The notes below the pieces were generated by a model. The model was not told the origin of the DNA. It did not search any database and saw nothing but the letters and a program-made list of their open reading frames with translations. This document shows, in pieces, positions 22,371 to 30,735 of a stretch of DNA of 33,634 nucleotides; position 1 is the stretch's first letter, and every line of letters begins with the position of its first letter. A program made the position numbers and the translations under genes. The stretch comes from CAKSHP01 sp045636325 (GTDB taxonomy: Bacteria > Bacillota > Clostridia > UBA1381 > UMGS1253): assembly GCA_045636325.1 (NCBI GenBank), contig JAZTXH010000002.1, forward strand, positions 1 to 33,634, in the 5' to 3' direction.

Positions 22371-23621
22371 ATGGATACAGTTATAAAAATCGAAAATCTT
22401 ACAAAAAAATATAAGGTGGGTGCTATAAATGCAAAAACCTTGGCGGCAGAGCTTGCAGGAGTAATGGCGAAGCTTTTAAGAAAAGAAAACCCCAATAAAA
22501 AAATAGGCGCATTTGACAAAAAAGGGGAATTTAAAGCACTTGACAATATAAATCTTGAAATTTATAAGGGTGAGACCATAGGTATAATCGGCAGAAATGG
22601 TGCCGGAAAATCAACCCTTTTGAAAATTCTTTCAAAAATTACTGTGCCCACTGAAGGAAGAGCATGTATAAAGGGGAGAATTTCTTCCATGCTTGAGATA
22701 GGAACGGGATTTCATCCTGAACTTACGGGCAGGGAAAATATTTATTTAAACGGTGCAATTTTGGGAATGAGCAAAAAGGAAATAACAGAAAAGCTAGAGG
22801 ATATAATTGAGTTTTCCGAATGTAGGCAGTTTATAGATACACCGGTAAAACGATATTCTTCGGGAATGTATGTTAAGCTTGCCTTTTCCGTTGCGGCTCA
22901 TTTAAGCTCTGAAATTCTTATTATGGATGAGGTTTTGGCCGTTGGTGATGCGGCGTTTCAGCAAAAGTGCATTGATAAAATGCTTTCTTTGGCTGAAAGC
23001 GAAGGCAGAACGATTCTTTATGTAAGCCATAATATGTCTACTGTGGAGCGGCTGTGCAGCCGTGCAGTTGTTTTAGACAGGGGAAAAATTATATGTGATT
23101 CTGATACGCAGACAGCGATTAACACATATTTAAGATCAAGAGATAATGTTTGCACAAAAATGGAGTTTTCAGGCGAGCTTACAAAAGTAAATGCGCGCAC
23201 ACCGATTATGCTTGAAAGTGCAGAATACGAAAGCGGAAATATTGATGTGTCGGGAAGCGAGCCTTTAGAGGTTACATTTGAATGGACAAATAAACAGGAT
23301 GTATCTGACCTTTGCGTAAGGCTTAGTATATATAACGTTGAAAAACAGCCGGTGGCAACTTCTGTTTTGAAAAACTTCTATTCAGGAAAAGCAGGGGAAA
23401 AGGTAAGAAAAACTTTAAGCTTTGATATAAGCGCTGTTATGCCGGGCGAATATGAAACAAGATATACATTTTTTTATCTATCAGGAACAATTACGGATTT
23501 GTATTCGTCAATCGGGCTTTCGTTTAATAAGCTTGCAATTCTTTCGCAAGCAGAGCTTAAATGGTTTAATAAGGTGTGGGGGAGTGTTAAATTGCCTGAG
23601 CCGGAAGTGAAGGAACTGTAG
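22371..23621 (+). CDS. ABC exporter ATPase with C-terminal glycan-binding-type domain (Wzt-like)
   Basis: A 416-residue protein. The ATPase domain has Walker A GRNGAGKST, the Q-loop/TELTGRENIYLNG region, signature YSSGMYVKLAFSVA, Walker B ILIMDEVLAVGD and the switch His in YVSHNMS. An insertion of about 25 residues precedes Walker A (residues about 20-45). Residues about 265-410 form an additional beta-rich domain (GSEPLEVTFEWTNK and LSFDISAVMPGEYET) like the Wzt C-terminal domain that recognises the modified end of the exported polymer. ATG 22371 is 12 bases after AAAGGAG. Presence of the extra domain suggests export of a capped glycan rather than simple teichoic acid. Confidence 0.9.
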   Translation: MDTVIKIENLTKKYKVGAINAKTLAAELAGVMAKLLRKENPNKKIGAFDKKGEFKALDNINLEIYKGETIGIIGRNGAGKSTLLKILSKITVPTEGRACIKGRISSMLEIGTGFHPELTGRENIYLNGAILGMSKKEITEKLEDIIEFSECRQFIDTPVKRYSSGMYVKLAFSVAAHLSSEILIMDEVLAVGDAAFQQKCIDKMLSLAESEGRTILYVSHNMSTVERLCSRAVVLDRGKIICDSDTQTAINTYLRSRDNVCTKMEFSGELTKVNARTPIMLESAEYESGNIDVSGSEPLEVTFEWTNKQDVSDLCVRLSIYNVEKQPVATSVLKNFYSGKAGEKVRKTLSFDISAVMPGEYETRYTFFYLSGTITDLYSSIGLSFNKLAILSQAELKWFNKVWGSVKLPEPEVKEL

Positions 23622-23694
23622 CAAAATGCACAGAATGCACAAAAATGCAATATAAGAATTTTCAGATGTTAAAATATTAATAATTCAATAAAGT

Positions 23695-23733
23695 AAAAAC
23701 CGACAATTTTTTACATAAAATGTCGGTTTTTTT
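23695..23733 (+). terminator. Terminator of the exporter genes
   Basis: AAAAACCGACA (23695-23705) pairs with TGTCGGTTTTT (from 23721) and runs into a T-stretch. The stem base ACCGAC/GTCGGT is the same as in the hairpins at 20891 and 27791. Confidence 0.88.
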
Positions 23734-23841
23734 ATAATAAAAGCATTTTTTTGCTATATACAAAGACTCACCGCTCGATATACATATGTAAACCTTCGGA
23801 TTCGTTTTGCGCATTCTCACGCTTTTTGTTTTAGTCTTTTT

Positions 23842-24471
23842 TTATCTTAACTCCTTTTTACACACATCCCTCACAGGGCATATATCGCATTTCGGATTTC
23901 TTATGCAGTATTCTCTGCCAAGCATAACAAGTCTGTGGCAAAAATCAGAGCCTTTTTCAGGCGGAATAATTTTTCTTAAATCAAATTCGATTTTTGTGGG
24001 GTCTGTGTTAGTTGTTAGCCCCATTCGCTTTGAAAGGCGTTTTGTATGGGTATCGACTACTATGCAGGGTTTACCGAAACAGTCGCCTAAAAGCAGGTTT
24101 GCAATTTTTCTGCCAATGCCGGGCAGGGTGGTAAGAGTATCTATTTCATCGGGCACGATGCCTGAAAAATTATCACAAATCAGCTTTGCTGATGCAATTA
24201 TATTTTTTGCCTTGTGATTATAAAAGCCGGTAGAGCGGATGTACCTTATAAGCTCATTTTCGTCTGCTTTTGCAAAATCCCATACTGTTTTATACCTCTC
24301 AAATAAAGTGGGAGTTACCATATTAACCCTCTTGTCTGTGCATTGGGTAGCTAAAATTGCACACACCATGAGCTGCCATGGGTCACGTTTAAAATCAAGA
24401 GAACATTCAGCATTGGGATATGCTTTTTCTAACTGTTCTATAATAAGTTTAGCTCTCTGTTTTCTGGTCAT
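23842..24471 (-). CDS. nth: Endonuclease III
   Basis: A 209-residue HhH-GPD DNA glycosylase/AP lyase. ATG 24471 has AAAGGAG 8 bases upstream on the minus strand; the frame extends to 24546 without a site. Key parts: ATQCTDKRVN, the helix-hairpin-helix LPGIGRKIANLLLG with the catalytic Lys position of the family (here R-K in GRK), VDTHTKRLSKRMGL with the catalytic Asp, and the [4Fe-4S] loop C-x6-C-x2-C-x5-C (CIRNPKCDICPVRDVC). It removes oxidised pyrimidines in base-excision repair. It is convergent with the exporter genes and divergent from glyA. Confidence 0.95.
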   Translation of the reverse strand: MTRKQRAKLIIEQLEKAYPNAECSLDFKRDPWQLMVCAILATQCTDKRVNMVTPTLFERYKTVWDFAKADENELIRYIRSTGFYNHKAKNIIASAKLICDNFSGIVPDEIDTLTTLPGIGRKIANLLLGDCFGKPCIVVDTHTKRLSKRMGLTTNTDPTKIEFDLRKIIPPEKGSDFCHRLVMLGREYCIRNPKCDICPVRDVCKKELR

Positions 24472-24583
24472 AAAACATACTCCTTTATATTTGGTGTGGT
24501 TTTCGTATACAATTATATAATTTTTACACAAAAAATTCAATAGCATAAGAAAAATAATTTTTGGTAAATTTTTAGATAAATAC

Positions 24584-24612
24584 TTGAAATTTTACAAATA
24601 AACAGTTATAAT
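24584..24612 (+). promoter_or_regulatory. Promoter of glyA
   Basis: TTGAAA (24584-24589), 17 bases, TATAAT (24607-24612). It predicts a start near 24619 and a leader of about 50 bases, too short for a glycine riboswitch. Confidence 0.75.
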
Positions 24613-24669
24613 ATAACTGTGGATTTTTGTTTTAATTAAATCGAATGATAAATGAGGAGGATACATAAA

Positions 24670-25908
24670 ATGTTTCACTTTGAAAATTTAGCAAAAACAG
24701 ACAGTGAAGTACATGAGGCTGTCTTAAAGGAAATTAACAGACAACAAAATAAAATTGAGCTTATCGCTTCTGAGAACTTTGTAAGCCGCGCTGTTATCGA
24801 GGCAATGGGAAGTCCGCTTACAAACAAGTACGCAGAAGGTTACCCGGGTAAGCGTTATTACGGCGGCTGCGAATATGTTGACGTTGTTGAAACTTTGGCT
24901 ATTGAAAGAGCTAAAGAGGTTTTCGGTGCAGAGCATGCAAATGTTCAGCCTCACTCAGGCGCACAGGCAAATCTTACAGTATTTTTTGCGGTATTAAATC
25001 CAGGTGATACTGTTCTAAGTATGAATCTTGCTCATGGCGGTCACTTAAGCCATGGCAGTCCCGTTAACATTTCAGGCAAATATTTTAATATTGTTCCTTA
25101 CGGAGTAACCGAGGGTGAAAATGTTATAGATTACGAAGAAATCAGAAGAGTAGCACTTGAGTGTAAGCCGAAACTTATCTTAGCAGGTGCAAGTGCATAC
25201 CCCAGAACAATAGATTTTGAAAAGTTTTCGGCAATCGCAAAAGAGGTTGGGGCATATTTTATGGTTGATATGGCTCATATTGCAGGTCTTGTTGCTGCAG
25301 GTCTTCATCCCAATCCGGTTCCTTATGCAGACTTTGTTACAACAACAACTCACAAAACACTTCGCGGCCCCAGAGGCGGTCTTATTCTTTGCAAAGAAGA
25401 GCACGCAAAGTCAATTAATAAGGCATTGTTTCCCGGAATTCAGGGCGGTCCTTTAATGCACGTTATTGCATCTAAGGCTGTATGCTTTAAAGAAGCTCTT
25501 TCTGATGAATTTAAAGCTTATCAGACACAGATTGTTAAAAATGCAAAAGCTTTATCTGAAGCACTTCTGGCTGAAGGCTTTAAGCTTGTATCAGGCGGAA
25601 CAGACAACCACTTAATGCTTGTTGACCTTACGCCTATGAACATTACAGGTAAAGAAACTGAAAATCTTTTGGATGAGGTTGGCATTACAGTTAATAAAAA
25701 TGCTATCCCCTTTGATACTCAGAGTCCTTTTGTTACAAGCGGTATAAGAATCGGTACACCAGCTGTTACATCAAGAGGATTTAAAGAAGAAGACATGAAG
25801 GAAATTGCCGCTTTAATCAAGCTTACTGTTACAGAATTTGAAACAAAAGCTGACGAAATCCGCGCAAGAGTAGCTGCACTTTGCAGTAAATATCCTTTAT
25901 ACGCATAA
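24670..25908 (+). CDS. glyA: Serine hydroxymethyltransferase
   Basis: A 412-residue PLP enzyme interconverting serine and glycine with tetrahydrofolate as one-carbon carrier. ATG 24670 has GAGGAGG (24654-24660) 9 bases upstream. Typical segments are IELIASENFVSRAV, LTNKYAEGYPGKRYYGGCE, VQPHSGAQAN, MVDMAHIAGLVAAG, and the PLP-lysine motif VTTTTHKTLRGPRGGLI. Length matches the family. It is monocistronic with its own promoter and terminator. Confidence 0.97.
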   Translation: MFHFENLAKTDSEVHEAVLKEINRQQNKIELIASENFVSRAVIEAMGSPLTNKYAEGYPGKRYYGGCEYVDVVETLAIERAKEVFGAEHANVQPHSGAQANLTVFFAVLNPGDTVLSMNLAHGGHLSHGSPVNISGKYFNIVPYGVTEGENVIDYEEIRRVALECKPKLILAGASAYPRTIDFEKFSAIAKEVGAYFMVDMAHIAGLVAAGLHPNPVPYADFVTTTTHKTLRGPRGGLILCKEEHAKSINKALFPGIQGGPLMHVIASKAVCFKEALSDEFKAYQTQIVKNAKALSEALLAEGFKLVSGGTDNHLMLVDLTPMNITGKETENLLDEVGITVNKNAIPFDTQSPFVTSGIRIGTPAVTSRGFKEEDMKEIAALIKLTVTEFETKADEIRARVAALCSKYPLYA

Positions 25909-25925
25909 TAATTAAAAATTAAAAA

Positions 25926-25963
25926 ATACCGCCGCCCGTTTTGTATAAATTGGCGGCGGTTTT
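25926..25963 (+). terminator. Terminator of glyA
   Basis: ACCGCCGCC (25928-25936) pairs with GGCGGCGGT (25952-25960), then TTTT. The adjacent A and T stretches extend the stem. Confidence 0.9.
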
Positions 25964-26008
25964 CATAAGTTAAAACAGGATTTATCTTTTTTGTGAAAGG
26001 ATTTTTTT

Positions 26009-26947
26009 ATGACAAAAGGTGTTTGTGTAGTTTCTGTAAGCCCTGCGATAGACAAAACGATTTATATTGATAATTTTAAAGTTGATGCAGTAAACAGAGT
26101 AAGCTCAAGCTTTGATTTGCCCGGCTCAAAGGGCGTTAATGTGGCATTGAATCTTGCAAAATGCAACGTGAATTGCACATGCACGGGATTTATAGGTGGC
26201 ACAGGGGCAGAGTTTATTAAAGATGAGCTTAATAAAAAAAGCGTAGAATGTGATTTTGTTTCTGTAGGGTATGATGTGAGAACAAATTTAAAAATTGTTG
26301 ATTTAAGCCAAAAAACATATACGGATATAAATTTTTTGGGAGAAACACCAAGGCAAGCAGAAATTGATGCTTTAAAAAGAAAAATAAAAAAGCTTGCAGG
26401 TGAAAATGAGTTTATATCTTTGAGCGGAAATATTTCAAGCCCTGAGCTTTCAGAATTATACAGTGAACTTACCAAAATTGCAAAAAAAGAAAATGCAAAG
26501 GTTACAGTTGACTGTACCGGCAAGGCTCTTTATCTTGCATCTCAGAGTAAGCCTTATGCGATAAAACCAAATTTAAAAGAGTTTAATGAGACTTTCTGTT
26601 TTGAGTGCAAAACAAAAACTGAGATTAAAAATGCCTGCCTTAAATTATGGGAAGGCGGCATTGAAAATGTTTTGGTTTCTATGGATAAAGAAGGGGCGCT
26701 CGCGGTGTGCGGCGGAAAAGCTTATTTTGTTTTTAACAAAGACATTCCCGTTTATAACACTGTCGGCGCAGGTGATGCGTTTCTTAGCGGATTTATATAT
26801 GCTAAGGTAAATGATTTTCCTGATGTGGATGCTTTAAAGTACGCGGCATCTTTTGCGCATGCAACCGTAAGCCATAAGGCAGAAGATGAAAAAGACTTTT
26901 CAGAATATACAAAATACGTTTCTGAAATTGTAGTGGAGGAAATATAA
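26009..26947 (+). CDS. PfkB-family 1-phosphofructokinase / tagatose-6-phosphate kinase-like
   Basis: A 312-residue sugar-phosphate kinase of the FruK/LacC branch. Motifs include SVSPAIDKTIYIDNF, the PfkB-1 type PGSKGVNVALNLAKCN, GFIGGTGAEFIKDEL, KPNLKEFNE, and the ATP/anion-hole motif NTVGAGDAFLSGF with catalytic Asp. GAAAGGA precedes ATG 26009. Fructose-1-phosphate is the commonest substrate of the branch, but no fruA or fruR is adjacent, so substrate is open. The next gene starts on the last base of its stop codon. Confidence 0.85.
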   Translation: MTKGVCVVSVSPAIDKTIYIDNFKVDAVNRVSSSFDLPGSKGVNVALNLAKCNVNCTCTGFIGGTGAEFIKDELNKKSVECDFVSVGYDVRTNLKIVDLSQKTYTDINFLGETPRQAEIDALKRKIKKLAGENEFISLSGNISSPELSELYSELTKIAKKENAKVTVDCTGKALYLASQSKPYAIKPNLKEFNETFCFECKTKTEIKNACLKLWEGGIENVLVSMDKEGALAVCGGKAYFVFNKDIPVYNTVGAGDAFLSGFIYAKVNDFPDVDALKYAASFAHATVSHKAEDEKDFSEYTKYVSEIVVEEI

Positions 26948-27464
26948 TGAATGCGATAACTGTTTATTATTGGGCATACAGTGTCTTAGAAAATCTTACA
27001 CCGGTTCTGGCGGACTGCGGAAAGCTGTGTAATGCAGCATGCTGCAAGGATACAATAAATGACGGCAGTGAAGCGGGAATGTGTATCTTTATTACGGTGA
27101 AAAGGTTATGCTCAAAGACTATGACGGAATAAAAATTGAAAAATCGGATTTTAAATGCGGTGAAAAACGGGCAGAAATTGCAATTTGCAAAGGGAGGTGC
27201 GACAGGCGTTTCAGACCCCTTTCATGCCGTATTTTTCCGCTTATTCCTTATAAAAAAGAAAATTCACCGCTGACTGTTATTATAGACCCAAGGGCAAAGG
27301 GTATGTGCCCTTTGGCTAAGACTTTTACAATGGATGATTTTGATGAAAAGTTTGCCAGTGCGGTTTTGTATATCTTTAAAATTTTGATTAAAGAAAAGCA
27401 TATTAAAGAGTTTGTGATTGAGCAATCGTATCTGCTTGATGAATATAATAAATTTTTAGGATAA
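26947..27464 (+). pseudogene. Cys-rich protein (RPLxCRIFPL family), frameshifted
   Basis: Two frames together form one protein of about 170 codons. Frame one starts at ATG 26947 (overlapping the kinase stop) with ADCGKLCNAACCKDTINDGSEAGM; the continuation from about 27081 reads YLYYGEKVML, then CGEKRAEIAICKGRCDRRFRPLSCRIFPL and DPRAKGMCPLAKTF, ending at TAA 27462. Intact relatives in Clostridia have CCKG, DGMYLFPGE and RPLxCRIFPL in a single chain; they are annotated as hypothetical and resemble CxxCxxCC metal-binding proteins. Removing TG from TGTG near 27080 restores the frame, so the lesion looks like a dinucleotide duplication. It may be real or a sequencing error. Function is unknown. 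Confidence 0.72.
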
Positions 27465-27468
27465 ATTA

Positions 27469-27497
27469 TTGACACGGAAAAACTTTTATACTACACT
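27469..27497 (+). promoter_or_regulatory. Promoter of a short transcription unit
   Basis: TTGACA (27469-27474), 17 bases, TACACT (27492-27497). It starts only 5 bases after the stop codon of the preceding gene and faces a stretch with no long frame. Confidence 0.55.
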
Positions 27498-27636
27498 GTA
27501 ATGAATATTAAAAAAATTCAAAAAAGATTTCCTGAGATATGCGGAGCCTTATGAGTACGATACAATAAAAAATATTTTCATGAAATCAACAGCAGAAAAA
27601 TAAACAGATAAATATAAAAAATAAGGAGAAAACGAA

Positions 27637-27684
27637 TTGATTTGTTTGATGTGTTCCAAACAAGTCAAGCTTTTTATAGCGTAG
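27637..27684 (+). CDS. Possible 15-residue microprotein with CxxC
   Basis: A TTG start 7 bases after a good AAGGAGA site (27623-27629) opens a 15-codon frame, MICLMCSKQVKLFIA, ending at TAG 27682-27684 inside the left arm of the following terminator. Support is the ribosome site and the matched promoter and terminator; length alone gives none. It could equally be a non-coding RNA. A second, weaker frame (ATG 27501, 17 codons) lacks a ribosome site. Confidence 0.3.
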   Translation: MICLMCSKQVKLFIA

Positions 27685-27712
27685 TGGTTTTATGACTGTT
27701 GCGCTATTTTTT
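27676..27712 (+). terminator. Terminator of the short transcription unit
   Basis: ATAGCG (27676-27681) pairs with CGCTAT (27702-27707), with weaker inner pairing TAGT/ACTG, and is followed by TTTTTT. Together with the promoter at 27469 it outlines a transcript of about 210 bases. Confidence 0.7.
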
Positions 27713-27786
27713 ATTCAGCAAAGGTTTTGTGCCGGCAGAGTTTATCTACCAGATTTATTTTTAAATTCAAAATTATATCTTATATG

Positions 27787-27826
27787 AAAAACCGACCTCC
27801 TAATTGTTAGATTTTTGGAGGTCGGT
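27787..27826 (-). terminator. Terminator of fucI
   Basis: ACCGACCTCC (27791-27800) pairs with GGAGGTCGGT (27817-27826). Read on the minus strand the stem is followed by TTTT. Its left arm resembles the hairpin at 20891. Confidence 0.85.
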
Positions 27827-27877
27827 TCAGTTCTTTTGTTGTTTTTACGTATTTGCCAGAATTTAATACAATTTATA

Positions 27878-29674
27878 TTATTTGTACAAAGGTCCGTATG
27901 TCTGGCAAGCTCTGTAATCCTGACCTTCTTTGTCCATGCCGAATGCATTCCATACGGCAGGTCTTAGAATTTCTTCTTCAGGAACGTTGTGCATACATAC
28001 GGGAATTCTAAGCATTGAGCAAAGAGTTATAAGGTCAGCACCGATATGACCGTAAGAAATTGCGCCGTGGTTAGCACCCCAGTTATTCATTACGTCATAA
28101 GCTGTCTTAAACGCACCCTCACCTGTACATCTGGGAGCAAACCAGGTACAAGGCCATGTGGGGTTAGTTCTTTCCATAAGCTCATCAGAAACTTTGTCAG
28201 GAAGACATACTGTCCAACCTTCTGCAATCTGAAGTACGGGACCCAATCCTTTAACAAGATTCATACGAATCATTGTAACAGGCATTTCTGCACGTGTTGT
28301 AAAGTGGCTTGAGAAGCCGCCACCTCTAAAGTTATCAAAACCAGCTTCGCACCATACGGTGGCATCTGTCATCTTCTTAATATCTTCATTGGTTACTTCC
28401 CACCATTTTTTCATGATAGCGTTTCCGTTTTCATCACGACATTCGCCACAAGCGTCAAGACATGCAGCACCAGAGTTAAGAAGGTGGATAATACCGCCAT
28501 TCTCTTTTGCTTTGCCTTCCAAATCATAGTTGGTTACACGCTTTACAGCTTCGGGTGACCAGTAAGTACGAACGTCAGCAAATATCTGCGCACGATGTGT
28601 AAGAAGTCTCATGAACAACATACACATACCATTCAATACATCATTTTCTGTTGCAAGAGTAAATGGCTCACGAGCACCCTCATAGTCAAATGTTGAACTT
28701 AAAAGAGCTTCGGGGTAGTCACAGTTGGGCCAATGGTCTGTCCACTGACGCTGTCCCTGGAAACCGCCTACGATAGCATTGTGACCTGCTTTTTCTTCTT
28801 CAAATTTGTCGTTAAGAGTTTTGTTGCCTGCCATAAGGTCTTTGATTATGCAGTACATCTTAACTGTGAATTCCCACTGCTTTTCTTTCTCTTCATCGGA
28901 GAATTTAACTGAATCGGGGTTGTCGTCACGACCCATTTTGCAATGCTCTTTTGTCCATGCAAGAGCCTTCTGATATTCTTCTTCGTTGTAGATGCCTTCT
29001 TCCATACGGCGAAGAATTTCAACTTCATCGACCGATTCAACACGCATGCCGAAATATGATTCCATGAAGTCCGGATCCATAATAGAACCAGCAATACCCA
29101 TACACTGAGATCCAATCTGCAAGTATGATTTTCCGCGCATTGTAGCAACAGCAACAGCCGCACGTCCGAATCTTAACAATTTTTCTTTAACGTCTTCAGG
29201 AATTTCGTTAACCATATCAACATCCTGAACTTCATGACCATATATACCAAAAGCGGGTAAGCCTTTCTGCGCATGACCTGCCAGAACTGCTGCCAAGTAA
29301 ACTGCACCAGGACGTTCTGTACCGTTAAAGCCCCATACACCTTTAATTGTGTTTGGATCCATATCCATTGTTTCTGAGCCGTAGCACCAGCAAGGTGTAA
29401 CGGAAAGTGTAATATCTACACCTTCTTTTTTAAATTTGTTTGCACATGCAGCTGCCTCGGGCACACGACCGATGCTTGAGTCTGCAATGACTACTTTAAC
29501 AGGCTCACCATTTGAGTAGAAAAGGTTTTCCTCAAATAATTTTTTTGCCGCATTTGCCAAAGCCATTGTCTGACCTTCCAAACTTTCACGAAGCTTTAAA
29601 GGACCTCTTCTGCCGTCAATACATGGTCTGATACCGATTACGGGGTAATCGCCAACGTATCTGTTTTTTGCCAT
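27878..29674 (-). CDS. fucI: L-fucose isomerase
   Basis: A 598-residue ketol isomerase (L-fucose to L-fuculose; many also take D-arabinose). Matches to the E. coli enzyme run the whole length: IGIRPCIDGRRG, TPCWCYGSETMDMDP, KGVWGFNGTERPGAVYLAA, GFQGQRQWTDHWPN, EPFTLATENDVLNG and FADVRTYWSPEAV (which contain the Mn2+-binding Glu and Asp), GLGPVLQIAEGWTV, LRIPVCMHNVPEEE and the C-terminus GQDYRACQTYGPLYK. An AGGAGGT site precedes ATG 29674. No fuculokinase, aldolase or fucose transporter is adjacent; the divergent AraC regulator is the likely controller. The rest of the pathway must be elsewhere. Confidence 0.96.
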   Translation of the reverse strand: MAKNRYVGDYPVIGIRPCIDGRRGPLKLRESLEGQTMALANAAKKLFEENLFYSNGEPVKVVIADSSIGRVPEAAACANKFKKEGVDITLSVTPCWCYGSETMDMDPNTIKGVWGFNGTERPGAVYLAAVLAGHAQKGLPAFGIYGHEVQDVDMVNEIPEDVKEKLLRFGRAAVAVATMRGKSYLQIGSQCMGIAGSIMDPDFMESYFGMRVESVDEVEILRRMEEGIYNEEEYQKALAWTKEHCKMGRDDNPDSVKFSDEEKEKQWEFTVKMYCIIKDLMAGNKTLNDKFEEEKAGHNAIVGGFQGQRQWTDHWPNCDYPEALLSSTFDYEGAREPFTLATENDVLNGMCMLFMRLLTHRAQIFADVRTYWSPEAVKRVTNYDLEGKAKENGGIIHLLNSGAACLDACGECRDENGNAIMKKWWEVTNEDIKKMTDATVWCEAGFDNFRGGGFSSHFTTRAEMPVTMIRMNLVKGLGPVLQIAEGWTVCLPDKVSDELMERTNPTWPCTWFAPRCTGEGAFKTAYDVMNNWGANHGAISYGHIGADLITLCSMLRIPVCMHNVPEEEILRPAVWNAFGMDKEGQDYRACQTYGPLYK

Positions 29675-29831
29675 TTTTACATACCTCCTGATAATATATA
29701 AATTTTTATTGTTGTCTCTAAGATTTTTTTGAAATAAAAATCTGCCTAAATATAATTATATACTTGCATTTATCACAGTACTTGTGTTATTATAGAAAAA
29801 AGTATAATAATATTCAGCTTGGAGGGCAGTT

Positions 29832-30683
29832 ATGAAATATAACGAACTTAAAATTTATGATGAGCCGGATTTTCCTATAGAATTATATCATTTGGACCAT
29901 ACCAGTCCTAAGTATGAAATGGCGTGTCACTATCACAGTGATATTGAGCTTATTCATGTTATTTCAGGTGTTTTGAATGTTACATTAAACAACACTGCAT
30001 TTACTGTAAAATCAGGAGATTTTGTTTTTGTGAATTCTGAAACGCTTCATTGTGCAATTCCGTCAGAGTGTGTGTATGAATGTATTGTTTTTAACTTTGA
30101 TTTCTTTCTGTCAATTCCTGAAAGAAACGTTTTGAATTTAGCTGAAAAAATTAAAAATCACGATATTACGGTAAGGCCGGTTTTTGATAAAAGCTGCGGT
30201 GAAATATATAATAATTTTCATAATATTTTTAGTGCTATGAATGAAAAATTCGATATTAGTAAGCTTTTGGTAATAGGTGAGATGTATCGCTTGTTTTCGC
30301 TTATAATAAAAGACGGGCATTTTACTGCGGTAAGCTCAAATGTTTCAGCGGTTACTGATGATAAAAGTACTGCAAAATTAAAGAAGGTGCTTTCTTTTAT
30401 AAGGGAAAATTTTGCAAAGCCTCTGACGCTTGAAGAAATGGCATCTGTTGCGGCAATGAGTGAAAAATATTTTTGTTATTTTTTTAAAAAAATGACAAAT
30501 AAAAGTCCGGTTGAGTATCTTATATCTTACAGGATAGAATGTGCGGCAAGGAAACTTTTAAATACGGATTATTCGGTAACGGAGATTGCATATTCTTCGG
30601 GATTTAATGATTTAAGCTACTTTATAAAAACATTCAAATCCATAAAAGGTGTTACACCAAAGGAATTCCGCAAAAGAATATAA
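29832..30683 (+). CDS. AraC-family transcriptional regulator
   Basis: A 283-residue regulator. The N-terminal cupin-like ligand domain (residues about 1-140) has HYHSDIELIHVISGVLNVTLN and GDFVFVNSETLHCAIPS. The C-terminal double HTH (about 185-283) has FAKPLTLEEMASVAAMSEKYF and VTEIAYSSGFNDLSYFIKTF, ending with GVTPKEFRKRI. GGAGGG lies before ATG 29832. It is divergent from fucI across 157 bases, the usual arrangement of a sugar-responsive activator and its target. The ligand is presumably fucose or a related sugar; this is inference from position. Confidence 0.9.
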   Translation: MKYNELKIYDEPDFPIELYHLDHTSPKYEMACHYHSDIELIHVISGVLNVTLNNTAFTVKSGDFVFVNSETLHCAIPSECVYECIVFNFDFFLSIPERNVLNLAEKIKNHDITVRPVFDKSCGEIYNNFHNIFSAMNEKFDISKLLVIGEMYRLFSLIIKDGHFTAVSSNVSAVTDDKSTAKLKKVLSFIRENFAKPLTLEEMASVAAMSEKYFCYFFKKMTNKSPVEYLISYRIECAARKLLNTDYSVTEIAYSSGFNDLSYFIKTFKSIKGVTPKEFRKRI

Positions 30684-30724
30684 AAATGCGGCGGAATTTT
30701 CACATCAAAATCCGCCGCATTTTT
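30682..30724. terminator. Bidirectional terminator between araC-type gene and feo operon
   Basis: ATGCGGCGGA (30686-30695) pairs with TCCGCCGCAT (30711-30720), with inner TTTT/AAAA pairing. It is flanked by A-run and T-run, so it can stop both the AraC message and the minus-strand feo message. Confidence 0.9.
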
Positions 30725-30735
30725 GGCTGTTAAAT

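Larger units (their letters stand above)
27465..27877. other. Intergenic region holding a short transcript and the fucI terminator
   Basis: A 413-base stretch without a conventional gene. Contents from left to right: promoter (27469), fragmentary frames (around 27501-27600), a ribosome site with microprotein frame (27637), a + strand terminator (27676), and the minus-strand fucI terminator (27787-27826). Confidence 0.7.

Noticed and set aside
23807..24217. 136-residue plus-strand frame over nth
   Set aside because: Opposite strand of nth, which is clearly the real gene with its [4Fe-4S] motif.
24613..24669. Glycine or folate riboswitch before glyA
   Set aside because: The leader is only about 50 bases and has no evident structure.
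26062..26523. 153-residue minus-strand frame over the PfkB kinase gene
   Set aside because: Antisense of a well-supported kinase; no start context.
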